In this document: in pieces, positions 33,776-46,183 of the stretch
Layout: each line of letters opens with the position of its first letter
Numbering within the stretch: position 1 is the first letter of the stretch
Origin: Xenoacremonium recifei
Lineage: Eukaryota > Ascomycota > Sordariomycetes > Hypocreales > Nectriaceae
DNA length: 61,476 bases
Assembly: GCA_012184525.1 (NCBI GenBank)
Contig: WOFQ01000093.1
Location: 1 to 61,476, forward strand
Reading direction: 5' to 3'
Position numbers and translations under genes: made by a program
The notes under the pieces: model-generated
Seen by the model: the letters and a program-made list of their open reading frames with translations, nothing else
The model's database searches: none
What the model was told of the DNA's origin: nothing

Positions 33776-34180
33776 ATGGTATTTGGTGAAGGGTTTATCA
33801 CTAGGTACTTAACGTACTGGGATTAAGCATAACTCTCATCTGTTGATGATCTGGACATTGATTAGGGAAGCTGAAAGACCCAAGGTATAAATATTTCTAA
33901 GAGACAAGTCCCATTCTCGAAGTTTACAATTTTCGTTACCCAATGGGTTCAGATAAACATCAGAGAGATAAAGTAAAAGCCAGTCTCCAAGAATTGTGAA
34001 ATCTGGTAGGCTCATTGTAAAGGAAGAAGCACAGTCCTATTACACTTGAAGGGAGGAGCTGAAGGATGTTGACGTTGTGTAGGGATCGTCAGAAACACTT
34101 CACCACAGATGTTTTGCTCTGCCACCAAGGGCTGTACTCAAACAACAAGCGGGGTTAATAATTGTAATATCTTAACGACC
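33776..34180. other. Intergenic between convergent genes
   Basis: 3' regions of the membrane-protein gene and DAO oxidase 2. No feature seen. Confidence 0.35.
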
Positions 34181-35733
34181 CTATAATAAACTCTTTTCAC
34201 TCAACCCAGGTGGCTTATTAATTCTGTGATTACTGAATTTGAAACATTCTGGGAGCCCTGTTTCCTGCCACGGCTTTCCTGAGATAAGATTGACCAGACC
34301 AGGGACGCATGTGAAAATTTTGGCCATCCCTGAATTTCGTTAGCAATATTGCTGAAGAACCCAATGTGAGAACCTACCGTGGCCGTTGAAACCTGCACAT
34401 ATCCACTGACCCTCAAGGCCGTCAATGGCACCGATTAAAGGCGCGGAGTCTGGCGTCATCCCAATAATTCCTACCCAGGCATGTCTGAAACCCTCGCCAT
34501 CTCGAGCTGTACGCCTTGAAAGTCCAGTCAACTCTATGAACTCGTTTTGGCTGCTTGCCTGAATCTCCTCATTAAAACCAACGTCATCGAAAGATATCAA
34601 GCTTGCTTGCGTTTCAGCATCCCAACCAGATGACGATCGGGTTCCGGAACCACCTAGAATAACGGTCCCATCTTTTAGTTGATTAAAAGAGAAGAAGCCT
34701 TTCAAACCGTATCTTAATGATAGAGTACTCTTGACAACGTTTTCTCCTGATAGAGAAGGAGGAGGGACAAAACAATGTGCTTGTGCTTTCTCTGGGGTCA
34801 CGAAACTGGCAAGCTGTGGAAGCAAAAACGCAGCATATGCATTTGTGCAGTGGATGACAGTCTCTGCAGCAACTACGCCTCGAGGTGTGTGAACGTCCCA
34901 CCGTGAAGATATGCTTGACTGCTGGTTGCCGACGTGCTCTGAAACTCGTGTAGCTGGGCAGTGTGTCCAGAGCCTCACGCCCTTTGCGATAACATCGTTT
35001 AAAATCCATTGACACAGCTTTCCGGGGTGGTTTGATCCAGCAGGCCATTCGTATGCGCATATAGCGGTAGGGATATTAGTTCTAGCCCTCGCTCGTTCTC
35101 CTTGATAGATCTTGACGTGTGAGACATCACCCCCTGCCGCTTGATATGCAGCCAAAGCTTTGGCCTGTTGCACTGCATATTCCTGAGTAAGGCAGACGTC
35201 AATGGTGGTTGTAGCGTTGAAGTCACAGTCGATCTTGTTGGACTTGACAAATTCAACCACTTTATCCAATACAACCTTTTCGTTCGCAATGATCTTTCTG
35301 GCCTGCTCTTTACCATGAATGGCAGAATACGAGGGAAACCCCCGGAACGCATCTGAGAATGCCGTTAGCAAACTTGACGAAATATCCACGGCCACGAACC
35401 GCAAGTTTACTAACCTGGTCGCACATGTCCAGCGTTTCTTCCACTGGCCCCGGAGATCGCCTCTCTGGCTTCAAGAATTAACACGTCTTCACCATTCACC
35501 CCACTCTTGATTAACTCCCAGGCAGTAAGCGATCCTGCAAACCCAGAACCAATAATAACATATTTTATAGTTTCAGGGACTGAGGCCTTGCAATTGGCAT
35601 TGAGATGCGGAAAGGCACGCGTTGTGAGATGCCAATGAGACAAGGACCCAGATAACACTGGGAGTGATGGTGTCACCATGGCTATTTGCGTGACGGATTG
35701 CAGGGCGTGTGCAAGAGTTTGGAACGAGATCAA
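34181..35733 (-). CDS. FAD-dependent amine/amino-acid oxidase of the DAO family (DAO oxidase 2)
   Basis: Three exons, complement(34181-34329, 34378-35352, 35415-35733), give 480 residues; the ATG at 35679 (MVTPSL) is an alternative start. The last intron (34330-34377) must be removed to continue the C-terminal FAD motif as FNGHGMAKIFTCVPGLVN; without it the gene appears to end a few residues further on at a false stop. N-terminal motif: YVIIGSGFAGSLTAWEL (GSGFAG at 62-67), then ILEAREAISGASGRNAGHVRPD. Architecture and motifs are the same as in DAO oxidase 1 (8021-9645); both belong to the gamma-glutamylputrescine-oxidase-like subgroup. It is divergent, across 420 bp, from the oxoprolinase/hydantoinase gene, which suggests a shared pathway. 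Products would be an oxo compound, an amine or ammonia, and H2O2. Substrate unknown. Confidence 0.87.
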
Positions 35734-36153
35734 GGCCCCAAGTGAGCCTAAATATGATAATACCTCACATGGGTGTCATTGATGCCTTGCCAGGACTTGA
35801 GATGATTGCGGATCAAGCTGCCATGGACAGTAAGACAGGCCATTACCAGAGTTGGTTTACGTAAGGCTCTGTGCAGCAGAGCGGCGAGCACCGCGCGGGT
35901 GATCCGCCCTTGACTCCGATGAGGGTGGCTAGACCATGTAGCGCGTCTTCCCCCAGCGGCGTCGTCCGCCACCCTTGTCCAGTCCGCAAAAGGTCATACG
36001 CCTGACTTAGTATCGGGCGACCGATAATAAGTTTCTAATCAGACCATAATTTAATAAATACAAGTTTTTGTCATTGGAGAAGGGAGGAAATTGACGAGGA
36101 TCTATCCCCGATACGCTGTGACTACGTGCACTGTTCGGCAAACCGCTATCGCC
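35734..36153. other. Divergent promoter of DAO oxidase 2 and the oxoprolinase gene
   Basis: Contains HGATAR sites near 35755 (TGATAA), 36020 (CGATAA) and 36147 (CTATCG on this strand), about 2.5 times the chance number. No CGG-N6-CGG motif was found here. Confidence 0.4.
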
Positions 36154-39100
36154 ATGGCGCAACCCCTACCATCAAAACAGGATAAGGCTGGACGAGTTCA
36201 GATCTTCATCGGTACTTCCAAATGATTTCCTTTGCCCTCGCATCAGTCCCTAGAATAATGTATCAGATAGGGGTGGGACTTTCTGTGACTGCATGGGTGT
36301 TGTACCAGGCAGGGATCCCATTGTCGTGAAACTTCTATCCGTCGACCCGAGCAATTATGCCGATGCGCCCACCGAGGGAATTCGACGCATTCTCGAGATT
36401 GCAACGGGGGAGAAGTATCCGCGCGGGAGTTCTATTGATACGTCCAATATTGGTAAGCTGAGTTGTTTCAACTCCTCCTGCAAAATCCATCTGACACGAT
36501 GATAAGCATCCATTCGTATGGGAACAACTATTGCAACAAACGCCTTGCTTGAGCGAAAGGGCGCCAAAAGCGCCTTGCTCACAACCAAAGGGTTCAAGGA
36601 CGCGCTTCAAATTGGTCATCAATCACGTCCAAAATTATTTGATCTAGATATCAAAAAGCCCGATGTTCTTTATGAAAAATGCATCGAGGTCGACGAACGC
36701 GTCACAATCGACCAAGAATTGGCGGAGGACGGCCATATTGGTACAGTTGTCGAAGGGCGAGGCGGAAATAAGATCCGAGTTCTCAAAGCCATCGGTAAGT
36801 AGAGACGTGCTCGAAACTAGTCCGGAATTCAGCTAAATGACGTGAACCGTTGAAGATGAAACTGAAGTAACCCAGTCTCTTCGTCAATTGTACGAAGAAG
36901 GATATCGGTCCATTGCTGTGTGCCTGGTTCACTCGTATGCTTATCCCCAGCACGAGCTTCGAATCGCAGAAATCGCTACTTCAATCGGCTTTTCTCATAT
37001 TTCAGTATCTTCTCAATTAACCCCCATGATCAAAATGACACCAAGAGGAATGTCAGCAACAGCTGATGCATACCTCACGCCAGTGATCAAAAACTATATC
37101 GAGAACTTCCAGAGAGGTTTCACCGGTGGGCTTCGCGATCCAGCCCAAACACGGTGTCAGCTGATGCAGTCTGACGGAGGATTGATTGATTTCCGGCTCT
37201 TGTCTGGTCTACGAGCGATCCTATCAGGCCCAGCTGGGGGTCTTGTTGGATATGCGAAAACAACATATGATCCGAAAGATCAGAAGCCTATAATCGGCTT
37301 TGATATGGGCGGAACCAGCACGGATGTGTCGCGTTATGCAGGGACATATGAGCACATCTTTGAGACCACATTAGCTGGTATCACTATCCAGACCCCTCAG
37401 CTTGACATCAATACTGTGGCCGCTGGTGGCGGTTCAATACTTTCTTGGAGGAATGGGTTATTTATGGTCGGACCGGAAAGTGCTGGTGCACATCCAGGTC
37501 CAGCTTGCTATCGAAAGGGTGGTCCTCTTACCGTAACAGATGCCAACCTGTATCTTGGAAGGCTCCTAGCCGACTTTTTCCCCAAGATCTTTGGGCCTTC
37601 TGAAGACCTCCCATTGGATGTCGACATTGTGGCGCGGAAGTTCCAAGAGCTTACAGACACAATCAATCGAGATACCGGAAATAACCTCACTCCCCAGGAA
37701 GTGGCCATTGGGTACGTGAAGAGTCCGATTAAAACGTACAAGTGTTAACTGTATCAGATACCTGAATGTAGCTGACCAAGCTATGTGTCGTCCTATCCGG
37801 TCGCTTACGGAGGGCAAGGGATACGATGCGCGACAACATCGACTTGCTGCCTTCGGTGGCGCTGGTGGTCAGCATGCTTGTTCGATTGCAAGCATTCTTG
37901 GCATAAATGAGGTTGTCATCCACAAGTACTCGTCAATCCTTTCGGCCTATGGCATGGCACTGGCCGACGTAGTCCATGAAGCCCTTGAACCTAGCTCTGA
38001 AGTACTCTCGGAATCTTCGTTGCCCAGGATACAGGAACGTATGGATCACCTGAAAATTGAGGCTCGCAAGCGCCTTCTTGATCAGAGGTTCCCCGAGACA
38101 GCTCTCCGCTATGAAAGGTTTTTGAACTTGCGCTACGAGGGCACGAGCACTGAATTAATGATCGCTGAGCCACCGGACAGCGACTTTGAGGGAGCTTTCT
38201 CGAGACGTTATCTCACGGAGTTTTCTTTTAATATGCCTGGAAGACCAATAATAGTTGATGACATCCGAGTCCGTGGTGTCGCATTTGAGCCTGTTATGGT
38301 GGAAGGAGACGGAATCTGCGACGGACTAACTCAGGCGGATAAGAATCCAATTCCTGTACCCGAGTCACTGAGACGGGCTACTACTCCTGTGCACTTTCAG
38401 GACACGGACAGTGTGGAAACCGCAGTTTATATGCTGGATGATCTACAACCAAATTACGTTGTCCATGTAAGTCCATCCTCTCCATCATATCCCTCATACT
38501 AAACGTGGCAGGGTCCTGCTATTATATTGGACCAAACACAAACGATTGTTATAACACCGGGCTCTAAAACAGTAATTCTGGAAGGCAAGCTTGTCATCAG
38601 AGTCAACACAGAAAGGAAAAAGGACACCCCACCCAAGAAACTGCATACCGAATCAGTTGATCCGATTATGTTATCCATTTTCGCTCATCGTTTCATGAGC
38701 ATTGCCGAGCAAATGGGGTTAACGCTTCAAAAGACAAGCATGAGCCTCAATATCAGAGAAAGACTCGATTTCAGTTGCGCCATATTCGGACCCGACGGTG
38801 GTCTGGTGGCTAACGCGCCACATGTTCCTGTGCACCTGGGAAGCATGCAGCATGCTGTACAATACCAACACGAGCTACATGCCGGAACCTTGCAGCCTGG
38901 CGATGTTATACTAACCAATAGTCCAGGTGAGTGCCGTACCAAAAGAGCGTAGTCTATAACCCTACTGATTGCTAATGACTTATTGAAGCGGCCGGAGGAA
39001 CCCATCTTCCAGATCTCACCGTGATATCTCCAATTTTCGATACAGATGGTACCAGCATTCTATTCTATACGGCGGCTCGAGGCCATCATCGAGATATTGG

Positions 39101-40554
39101 TGGCAAAGGTGGAATGTCAGGACATCCACTTTGCACATATCTCGAAGAAGAGGGTGCAGTTATCGACTCCTTCAAACTGGTTTCCAAAGGGGTTTTCGAC
39201 GAAGACGGTGAGTCTTTTCAATTGAAAGCGATAAACCAAGTCGGGTATTTATTCTTAATATTTGATAGGAGTCCGGGAAATCTTCATCTCCAAGCCTGCT
39301 GAATACCCCGGTTGTACTGGTTCAAACAGCATCGACGAGAATATCTCTGATTTGAAGGCCCAGATTGCTGCCAATCAGCGAGGCAGCAATTTGATCCAGG
39401 ACCTATTCAGGGAGTATGGCACCGAGACCGTCCAGACCTATATGGCAGCTATTCAGAAGAACGCGGAACTAGCTGTCCGAAAACACTTGATGAAAATTGC
39501 AAAAGTTCACCAAGAGCCTCTATACGCTGTTGACGCAATTGAAGACGGCACGGAGATTCACCTGAAAATCACCATTGACCCGGAAACGGGGGACGCGGAT
39601 TTCAACTTTACAGGAACTATGCCCCAAACCTACTATAGCAACAACGGTCCTCCAAGTGTAGTACGGTCTGCTATCATTTACGTCTTGAGATGTATTATTA
39701 ACGAGGAGATCCCGTTGAATCAGGGGTGTCTCGCGCCGATTAACATTATAGTCCCTGAGGGAACTGTGATCTCACCATCCGCTGGCGCTGCGGTATATGG
39801 TTGCAACTCAATGGTCGCGAACCGAGTGACAGATGTTATACTCAAGGCCTTCCGCCACTGCGCTGCCAGCCAGGGGACAATGAATGGTGTGCAGCTCTAT
39901 GGCGGCGAGATATGCGGCCCTGATGGGGAGTTTGCTGGATACTCTTTCATGTACGGCGAGACCATCTGTGGTGGAAGCGGCGCGGGGCCTACCTGGAATG
40001 GTGCTTCCGGGGTTCACACGGTATGATCCAGGTGTTACTCCGTTTCTTGCAGCATAAGAGTTAACCAGACGAAGCATATGACTAACACTAGAGCAATGGA
40101 TCCCGAGGTGCTTGAAAAGCGCATCCCCATACTGATTAACCACTTCGGTATCCGTCCCGACTCAGGTGGAAAAGGAATGTATTGTGGCGGTAACGGGGCT
40201 ATACGTATTTTTGAGCCAAGATGTAAGATGACTTTCATTCTTGACAACGAACGACGAACGAATAGACCATACGGCATGGCAGGCGGTGACGACGGCAAAG
40301 CTGGGTTAAATATGGCGGTTCTAAATCATCCGAATGGTGGGAAGAGGGTCGTTAATGTTGGCCCAAAAGCTGTTCTAAATCTCAAGCAAGGAGAGAGACT
40401 AGAAATACACTCGCCGGGTGGAGGAGGTTGGGGATCGCCTGCTACAGCGTCGCAGGGAATTGGACTTCAAAGCGAGGCCAACCGATCGACGCCGTCTTAC
40501 CAAAGGGCTGCTGGAAGCATACACCAGTATTCCACTGGACAGGCTGAGTTCTGA
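36154..40554 (+). CDS. 5-oxoprolinase / ATP-dependent hydantoinase (HyuA-HyuB fusion)
   Basis: Nine exons (36154-36211, 36267-36452, 36507-36794, 36856-37711, 37758-38466, 38512-38926, 38989-39207, 39269-40020, 40069-40554) give 1322 residues; the eukaryotic enzyme is about 1290. The HyuA-type ATP-binding half starts with IFIDRGGTFCDC (about 17-28) and contains MGTTIATNALLERKG, FDMGGTSTDVSRY and AAGGGSILSW. The HyuB-type half begins about residue 745 (DPIMLSIFAHRFMSIAEQMG-like) and has RERLDFSCAIFGPDG, HIGDIGGKGG-like, NSPGAAGGTHLPD and MTNTR...DPEVLEKR near the end. The family opens five-membered cyclic amides with ATP: 5-oxoproline to glutamate, or hydantoins. It may be a paralogue of the housekeeping Oxp1, since it lies beside an oxidase, a Zn2Cys6 regulator and a transporter. 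Cytosolic. Confidence 0.92.
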
Positions 40555-40867
40555 AAAGAGAAAACACAAGAAGACTGTATCAATTTCATGGAATCAAGAA
40601 ATATTGGCGTACGCGAGATAATTGGCGCGCGAGTTAGTACGCAATAGTAAATTTAAGTTCGTTCTATGTGCATATAATCGCTATGAAATATCCCACTGTC
40701 CCTTAGCGGGGTGTCGCCACTGGCACTTATTTTCTGCCCAGTCTCCTCATTTACGAGGCAACCTCACTGACACCCGAAACATTAAGACATCCTGCCGTGG
40801 ATGGATCGTCACGTCAAGGACACGCGAGGACTGCACAGATTTGTCCCTTTGGAAATTCATGCTCAGG
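40555..40867. other. Intergenic, promoter of Zn2Cys6 regulator 1
   Basis: Holds the oxoprolinase 3' end and regulator promoter. CCCTTAGCGGGG near 40700 is a GC-rich imperfect palindrome of unknown meaning. Confidence 0.3.
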
Positions 40868-43200
40868 ATGTCGTCGCCACTTCGTGCGCCGAGACAAACA
40901 AAGGAGAAGCCAGCAAGCCTCGCAAGGTCAAACATCACTGCTTGCATTCGCTGCCGTCAAAAAAAGAAGCGATGTGACCAAAGGCTACCGGTAAGATCAC
41001 TCAACAAATTTCTGCCTCCTTTATTTAGCCTCATAGCTAAAGTCCGCAGAAATGCGGCTTGTGCCAGACGGCAGGGACCGAATGCGTCGGCTATGATGCG
41101 GTGGCTAGAAGAGAAATCCCCAGGAGGTAAGCAGTGCATGTCATAGTACTGGCAGGAGGCTCACGAAAACAAACTTCAGTTATATCCTGAGCCTAGAAGA
41201 GCGTGTGGCATATTTGGAATTGACGCTTCAGCGCCATGGTATCCAATATCAAGGCCTTGATGGTGTGGAGGGCACACCATCCCCTTGGAATCCGGCCACT
41301 TTTGACCGCAATGAAGAAATCCCAACGTCGCCATCTCTTGAAATCGAAGACCAGAGAACTATAAACGCTGTCAGAGCGGCACAAGAGAGAGTGCAGAAAC
41401 CTGCAATCGAGTGTGCTGAAGACGAACCAGCCTTCTCACGGATCTTTTTGAAGCAGCTGATGCAATCTAAGCACAGTCAAGGATTTAGCAGATACTGTGG
41501 CTCCGACTCAGACGTGGCCAAAAACGCTCTTTTATCCGACTTAGTTGTAGATCTGGATACTGCTCCAGTCTCATTGCCGACAAAAGAAGCAGCCGACATG
41601 TTGATCAAGACATTCTTTCAGTTCGCAAACCACGGCATGCCACTGCTACATGAACCTACGTTCCGGCTGAAGATGGACATTATCTACAGCACGCCTGCAC
41701 TGAATGATCTTGTTCACGATCAGAATAAGGAGTTGAAGATGGCAATGTTTTTCGTCTTCGAGGTTTTTGCGATCGCCCTTGTGGTGATGCAAAAGCAAGA
41801 TCCCTCCAAAGTTCCGACTTCTTTGGCAGACCGCTATCATCAAGCTGCCTTGCAGGCGCTGCATACCGTCGGACTCACTAACGACGTACAAGGCGTCGAA
41901 GTACTTCTCCTTGTTGGAATGTATTCTTATTATCATCCCACCACTTGGGCTGCCTACAAAACTATTGGTGCAGCTTTACGTTTAGCTGTGGAACTGGGTC
42001 TTCACCAAGAACCTCCTCCAGCTCAACTAAATCCTCTCTCCTTGGATATTAGAAGAAGAGTCTTCTGGGTAGCTTATTCCATGGACCGCAGTATTGGACT
42101 TGTCCTGGCTCTTCCTCCGTGTCTACCGGACGGGGAAATCACAACAGAGGTACGTCACGGATCCGGAACTAACGGCTTGTCAGCTGATATGGGAGCTGCT
42201 GTAGTTTCCAAGCATAGCGGATGACCAAAACATCACAGAAGAAGGGATCCAACAACACGCCGACACTTCTTTTCACGCAAAGAGTCTTAGCCTCCATTTA
42301 TTCCGATATCGGCAACTCCAATCCGAGATGCGAGCCGTTCTATTTGAAAAGTCGAGCCTGGGGTGCGCACACATCGACAGAGACTTATGGCAAAGCAATA
42401 TGCATGAGCGCCTTAAAAAATGGTTCAATGAAACGCCAAGAGAAGGAAACCTCACTCTTTACCAGGCCCGTGATGTGGAATTGTATGAACTGTCTTTTCA
42501 CCGGGCTCTTTTCTATCTTTACCACCCATCGCCCAACATGCCAACACTCTCTGAAGCCGCCCTCATCGCATTGACGGATGCTGCTACCCGTGTTATTGAA
42601 CTTTATCGCCGATTCTTTCTGGAGCACAGAATCACACTTTACTGGCAAGTCGTGGAGAACATCAGCTCTGCTGGCATTACCTTGATGTACACCTTCATCG
42701 ATTGTTCTAAGGTACGAGAACGTATGTCCTTTCACTCTCTGGAGTCACTCATTCGAAGTTGCTCCTCCGTATTATGGGGTGTGGTGGAACATTTTCCGGC
42801 ATTCAGCGGCAAGCGTGATGCCTTCGATATCATTGCATCCAAGGTCCTGGCGACTCTGACATCGAGTCCCCCTGCCCAGGATGGGCCGCAAAATCTCATT
42901 TCCAATGTCACTCCTGAGAATGGCATGCAAATGGGTGGTCGAGATATTTCTTCAAATTGGCTGGAAGACCAGGCTCAGGTTGACGTCAGTCATTTGCTTC
43001 ATATGTCTGTGGCGTCCACGACACAGGACTTCCAGACAGGTCCCTCGACTTTCTCAGACACGGCAGCTGCCCAGTCAGACGCCGATCTTGACCGCGGCTC
43101 GAACAATTTGATGTCTCAAGTGAGCGGGCAGCCTCCCCTGTCCTTTGACTGGGACAATCTCCAAAATCCTGAAGAGTTCTTGACGTCTGCTTGGATGTGA
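40868..43200 (+). CDS. Zn2Cys6 transcription factor (regulator 1)
   Basis: Four exons (40868-40990, 41050-41126, 41180-42149, 42205-43200) encode 721 residues; an ATG nine bases upstream (40859) is an alternative start. The zinc cluster is complete and split by intron 1: C26-x2-C29-x6-C36-x6-C43-x2-C46-x6-C53, with RCRQKKKRCDQRLP as first loop. A short coiled-coil linker follows (ILSLEERVAYLELTLQRHG). The central fungal-trans regulatory domain shows FFQFANHGMPLLHEPTF, RLAVELGLHQEPPP and RRRVFWVAYSMDRSIGLVLALPP. It lies directly after the oxoprolinase gene on the same strand and before an MFS transporter. This is the layout of pathway-specific activators, so it probably controls DAO oxidase 2, the hydantoinase and the transporter (inference). 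Confidence 0.9.
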
Positions 43201-44014
43201 AAATGCTCCAGCATCTGGAATTTGATGTACGAGAGACCTGATTGTGGAACTGGGTTTAATTACATCACTGTAATATTAAAATGAAAAGGCCTTATTAACT
43301 GAACTCTAAGATATCTAGGATAGACGCGCTTGCTGCATCTATATGAATTGTGCAAATATTGAGAAAATCACTGATCACCCGAGCGGAATATGCAAGTTGT
43401 TTATATCTACGTGATGTGAATTTTAACCTTGCTCAAATGGATATTGACTGTTTGAATGTAACAGAGGTTTCAAGGTCCATACGAATGGGAGAGAGGAGAG
43501 GAAGTGAATTACTGTGTATCACTGAAAATCCACTTTTATGTATCTAATTCATCTAGTACCTACCTAATGGTCTATTGCCTCGGCATGACTGTCAGAGGCT
43601 ACCTTGTCCCCTGATGTATTCTTTTCCGCAGCTACTCGAGATTCGATTGAGCAAGCTGTTATCCAAAACCTCGCTGTGATTACCCAAATTCGATTAGTAT
43701 TAGTGGCGGACGAGGCCGCAAAGATGGCAAAAATAAGGAGCGGAGCATCCGCTCCCAAGGGTCCATCAAAAAGCGGCGAGGACCGCTCCAATCATAGTCA
43801 AGCAAGATGAACGCGATAACCACTTTGCCTGACTCTCTGGACAGTTTTCTGAATCGTAATTGTCGGCGGCAAGGACCCCAGAATCGGTTTTGATTACGGC
43901 CTATGTTTACATATATCCTCCCTTTACATTCATTAACCCAGGTCTCCTCTGGCGAACACTCTTTGCCCACCGTTCACAACCACACCATACCGGGCTATTC
44001 GAGCCATCAAGAGA
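43201..44014. other. Long intergenic stretch, no supported gene
   Basis: Short open frames on both strands (for example 43604-43810 plus, 43680-43970 minus) overlap and have no motif. It contains the transporter promoter. No repeat seen. Confidence 0.4.
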
Positions 44015-45767
44015 GTGAACATGCCACACAATACCACAAACAGTGACGGTACCCTATGGCCTCCAGGAACGGTCCTCCTGGAGGACAAACGTCCATCCAC
44101 TAGCCACAAGATCATCAATCAACCACGACCATCTCGAGACCCGAACGATCCCCTGAATTGGAGCAAGACAAGAAAATATGTCAACTTCGCCTTGATTTGC
44201 GGCTATGTTATTATGGTTTCAGAATTCATCGATATTGCACCTCCAACTTGGGGACCTATGCAGGATGAACTGGGCTACAGCGATGAAGCCTTGAACGATA
44301 GCTATGCAGCTGGGAGTGCAGCCCTAGCTGTTGGGTCGTTTCTCTTGATCCCGTTTGCCCTAAAGTTCGGCCGCCGCCCTTTATATCTCTTCAGTACAGT
44401 GGTTCAATTTGCTGTCAGTATCTGGTCCGCTAAGATGCAAACGGTTGCCGATCTTATGCTCATCAATATCGTTCAATGTCTGTTTGGCAGTCTTGCTGAA
44501 GTCATGGTCCAGATGACAATTAGCGACCTCTTTTTTGTTCATCAACGTGGAAGGATGAATACTATCTATATCTGGCTCTGGAAAATGACTGCTCCGCTGG
44601 GTGTAATCATTGGCGGCTACATTGCCTCTGATCAGGGCTGGAGATGGGTCTGGTGGTGGAATGTTTTGTTCATTGGCATCTTTATGCTGGTGGTTCTTTT
44701 CTTCTATGAAGAAACTTCCTACTATCCGCCTTTGGATGCAAGCAACGATACCGACTTTCCGTCTGAAGCCCAGCCAGACCTATCCACCAGCGGCAAGGGG
44801 GTCGAATTAGCCGCGACGGCAACCATGAACACAAAAGAAGACACAGAGGCACCTATTCCGATTGTCGCATCCGAGGAAGGCCTTCCTGGAGACTCAGATG
44901 AAGTCGGGATAGACCCCAACATCCGCATGAAGAGCTACCGTGAGAGGCTAGCTCTAACCACAACAGCTCCCTCTGCTGGGGGCCTTCACGCTTTTCTTCG
45001 CCATATGTATCAGCCGATTATACTCCTCACGACTATTCCAGCCATCGCATGGACCTCGTTGGTTTATGGCGTCTTGATTGCCCTTCAAGACGTCATGTCA
45101 GTCTTGCTGTCAACATTGATGAAGGAGCCTCCGTATAACTTCGGAGCATACCAGATAGGGCTAATGAGTATTCCCAAGATCATCGGAATTACAATAGGCG
45201 CTGCTATTGGCGGTCCTCTCAGTGACTGGGTCATTGTTTATCTTTCCCGCCGTAATGGCGGCGTTTATGAACCAGAATTCCGATTATGGAGTCTGCTGCC
45301 TTTCGTTCTGTGTATTCCTACAGGTGCCCTCATGTTCGGAATTGGACTAAACGACGGTATCGCATGGCCTATCATTGCTGTTGGGCTGGGCATGTACAAC
45401 GGCGCCGTTGCCCCCATCAGCAGCATCACAGTTACTTATCTGTCTGATTCTTATAGGAATGTAAGAAGACACTCCTTGAGTATTCTAAAATCACACAATA
45501 CTGACTTAAAGATCGCAGGTTCTTGGGGACGCTCTGGTAGGCGTTACGATCGTGCGCAACACATTCAGTACTGCCTTTATCTTTGCTCTCACGCCATGGA
45601 TCAATGCAGAGGGCATCCAAAATACCCTCATTACAATTATGGCAATTGTTTGTGTCATTTTACTCTTTACGGGCGTCTTTATCAAATGGGGAAAGAAATT
45701 TCGCGCCGCCTCCGCCGGGAGATACGAGTATTATGCCCTCCGCCAATACTCAGTAGGAAGGATTTGA
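44015..45767 (+). CDS. MFS transporter, DHA1-type (fungal NPLNWS group)
   Basis: Two exons (44015-45460, 45519-45767) give 564 residues; the 58-nt intron joins YRN to VLGDALVGVTIVRN. Without it the frame would run to 45916 with unrelated sequence. The N-terminal motif DPNDPLNWSKTRKY immediately before span 1 marks the large fungal DHA1 drug:H+ antiporter group. Loop 2-3 has KFGRRPLYL. A long acidic cytosolic loop (about 240-320) separates spans 6 and 7. Substrates of this group are diverse. Position after the hydantoinase and regulator 1, same strand, suggests it imports or exports a compound of that pathway (inference). The start at 44015 (MNMPHN) or 44021 (MPHNTT). Confidence 0.86.
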
Positions 45768-46183
45768 GGCTTGGTTCCTTATTGGGTTGGTTCGCAACTT
45801 ACGGGCTTGGAGATAACAATTTCTGTGGCAGGGCAGTGTTCTGGATTTCGAAACAGGTCCTCAAACAAGCTCACTTTATTCACTTAGTTCGAATGACAGC
45901 AACCCGACTGCATTGAGCCTAAAATAGATTCAAATTTACAGCTCCCAATCATGGGTGTCATGCCTTTCTATGATTCAAGCGATGGATGTTATGAAGACTA
46001 GCCCTGTGTTGCACATTACAACCACTTGCTTCTGTAGTTATCCCCATCTCCGAAAGGATATCCGTCAACCGCCGCAAGATTGGAACAATATACCCATAGT
46101 CCCCGACGACATAATCGTTTTGAGTGACGATTGAATACCCGGTTCAGCTTCGGTCATCGTGACGGTTCTAATACCAACCAAGA
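45768..46183. other. Intergenic between convergent genes
   Basis: Joint 3' region of the DHA1 transporter (plus) and the ACS permease (minus). No feature seen. Confidence 0.35.

Noticed and set aside
43604..43810. 68-codon open frame upstream of the DHA1 transporter
   Set aside because: Overlaps opposing frames of similar length; no motif and no plausible neighbouring exon.
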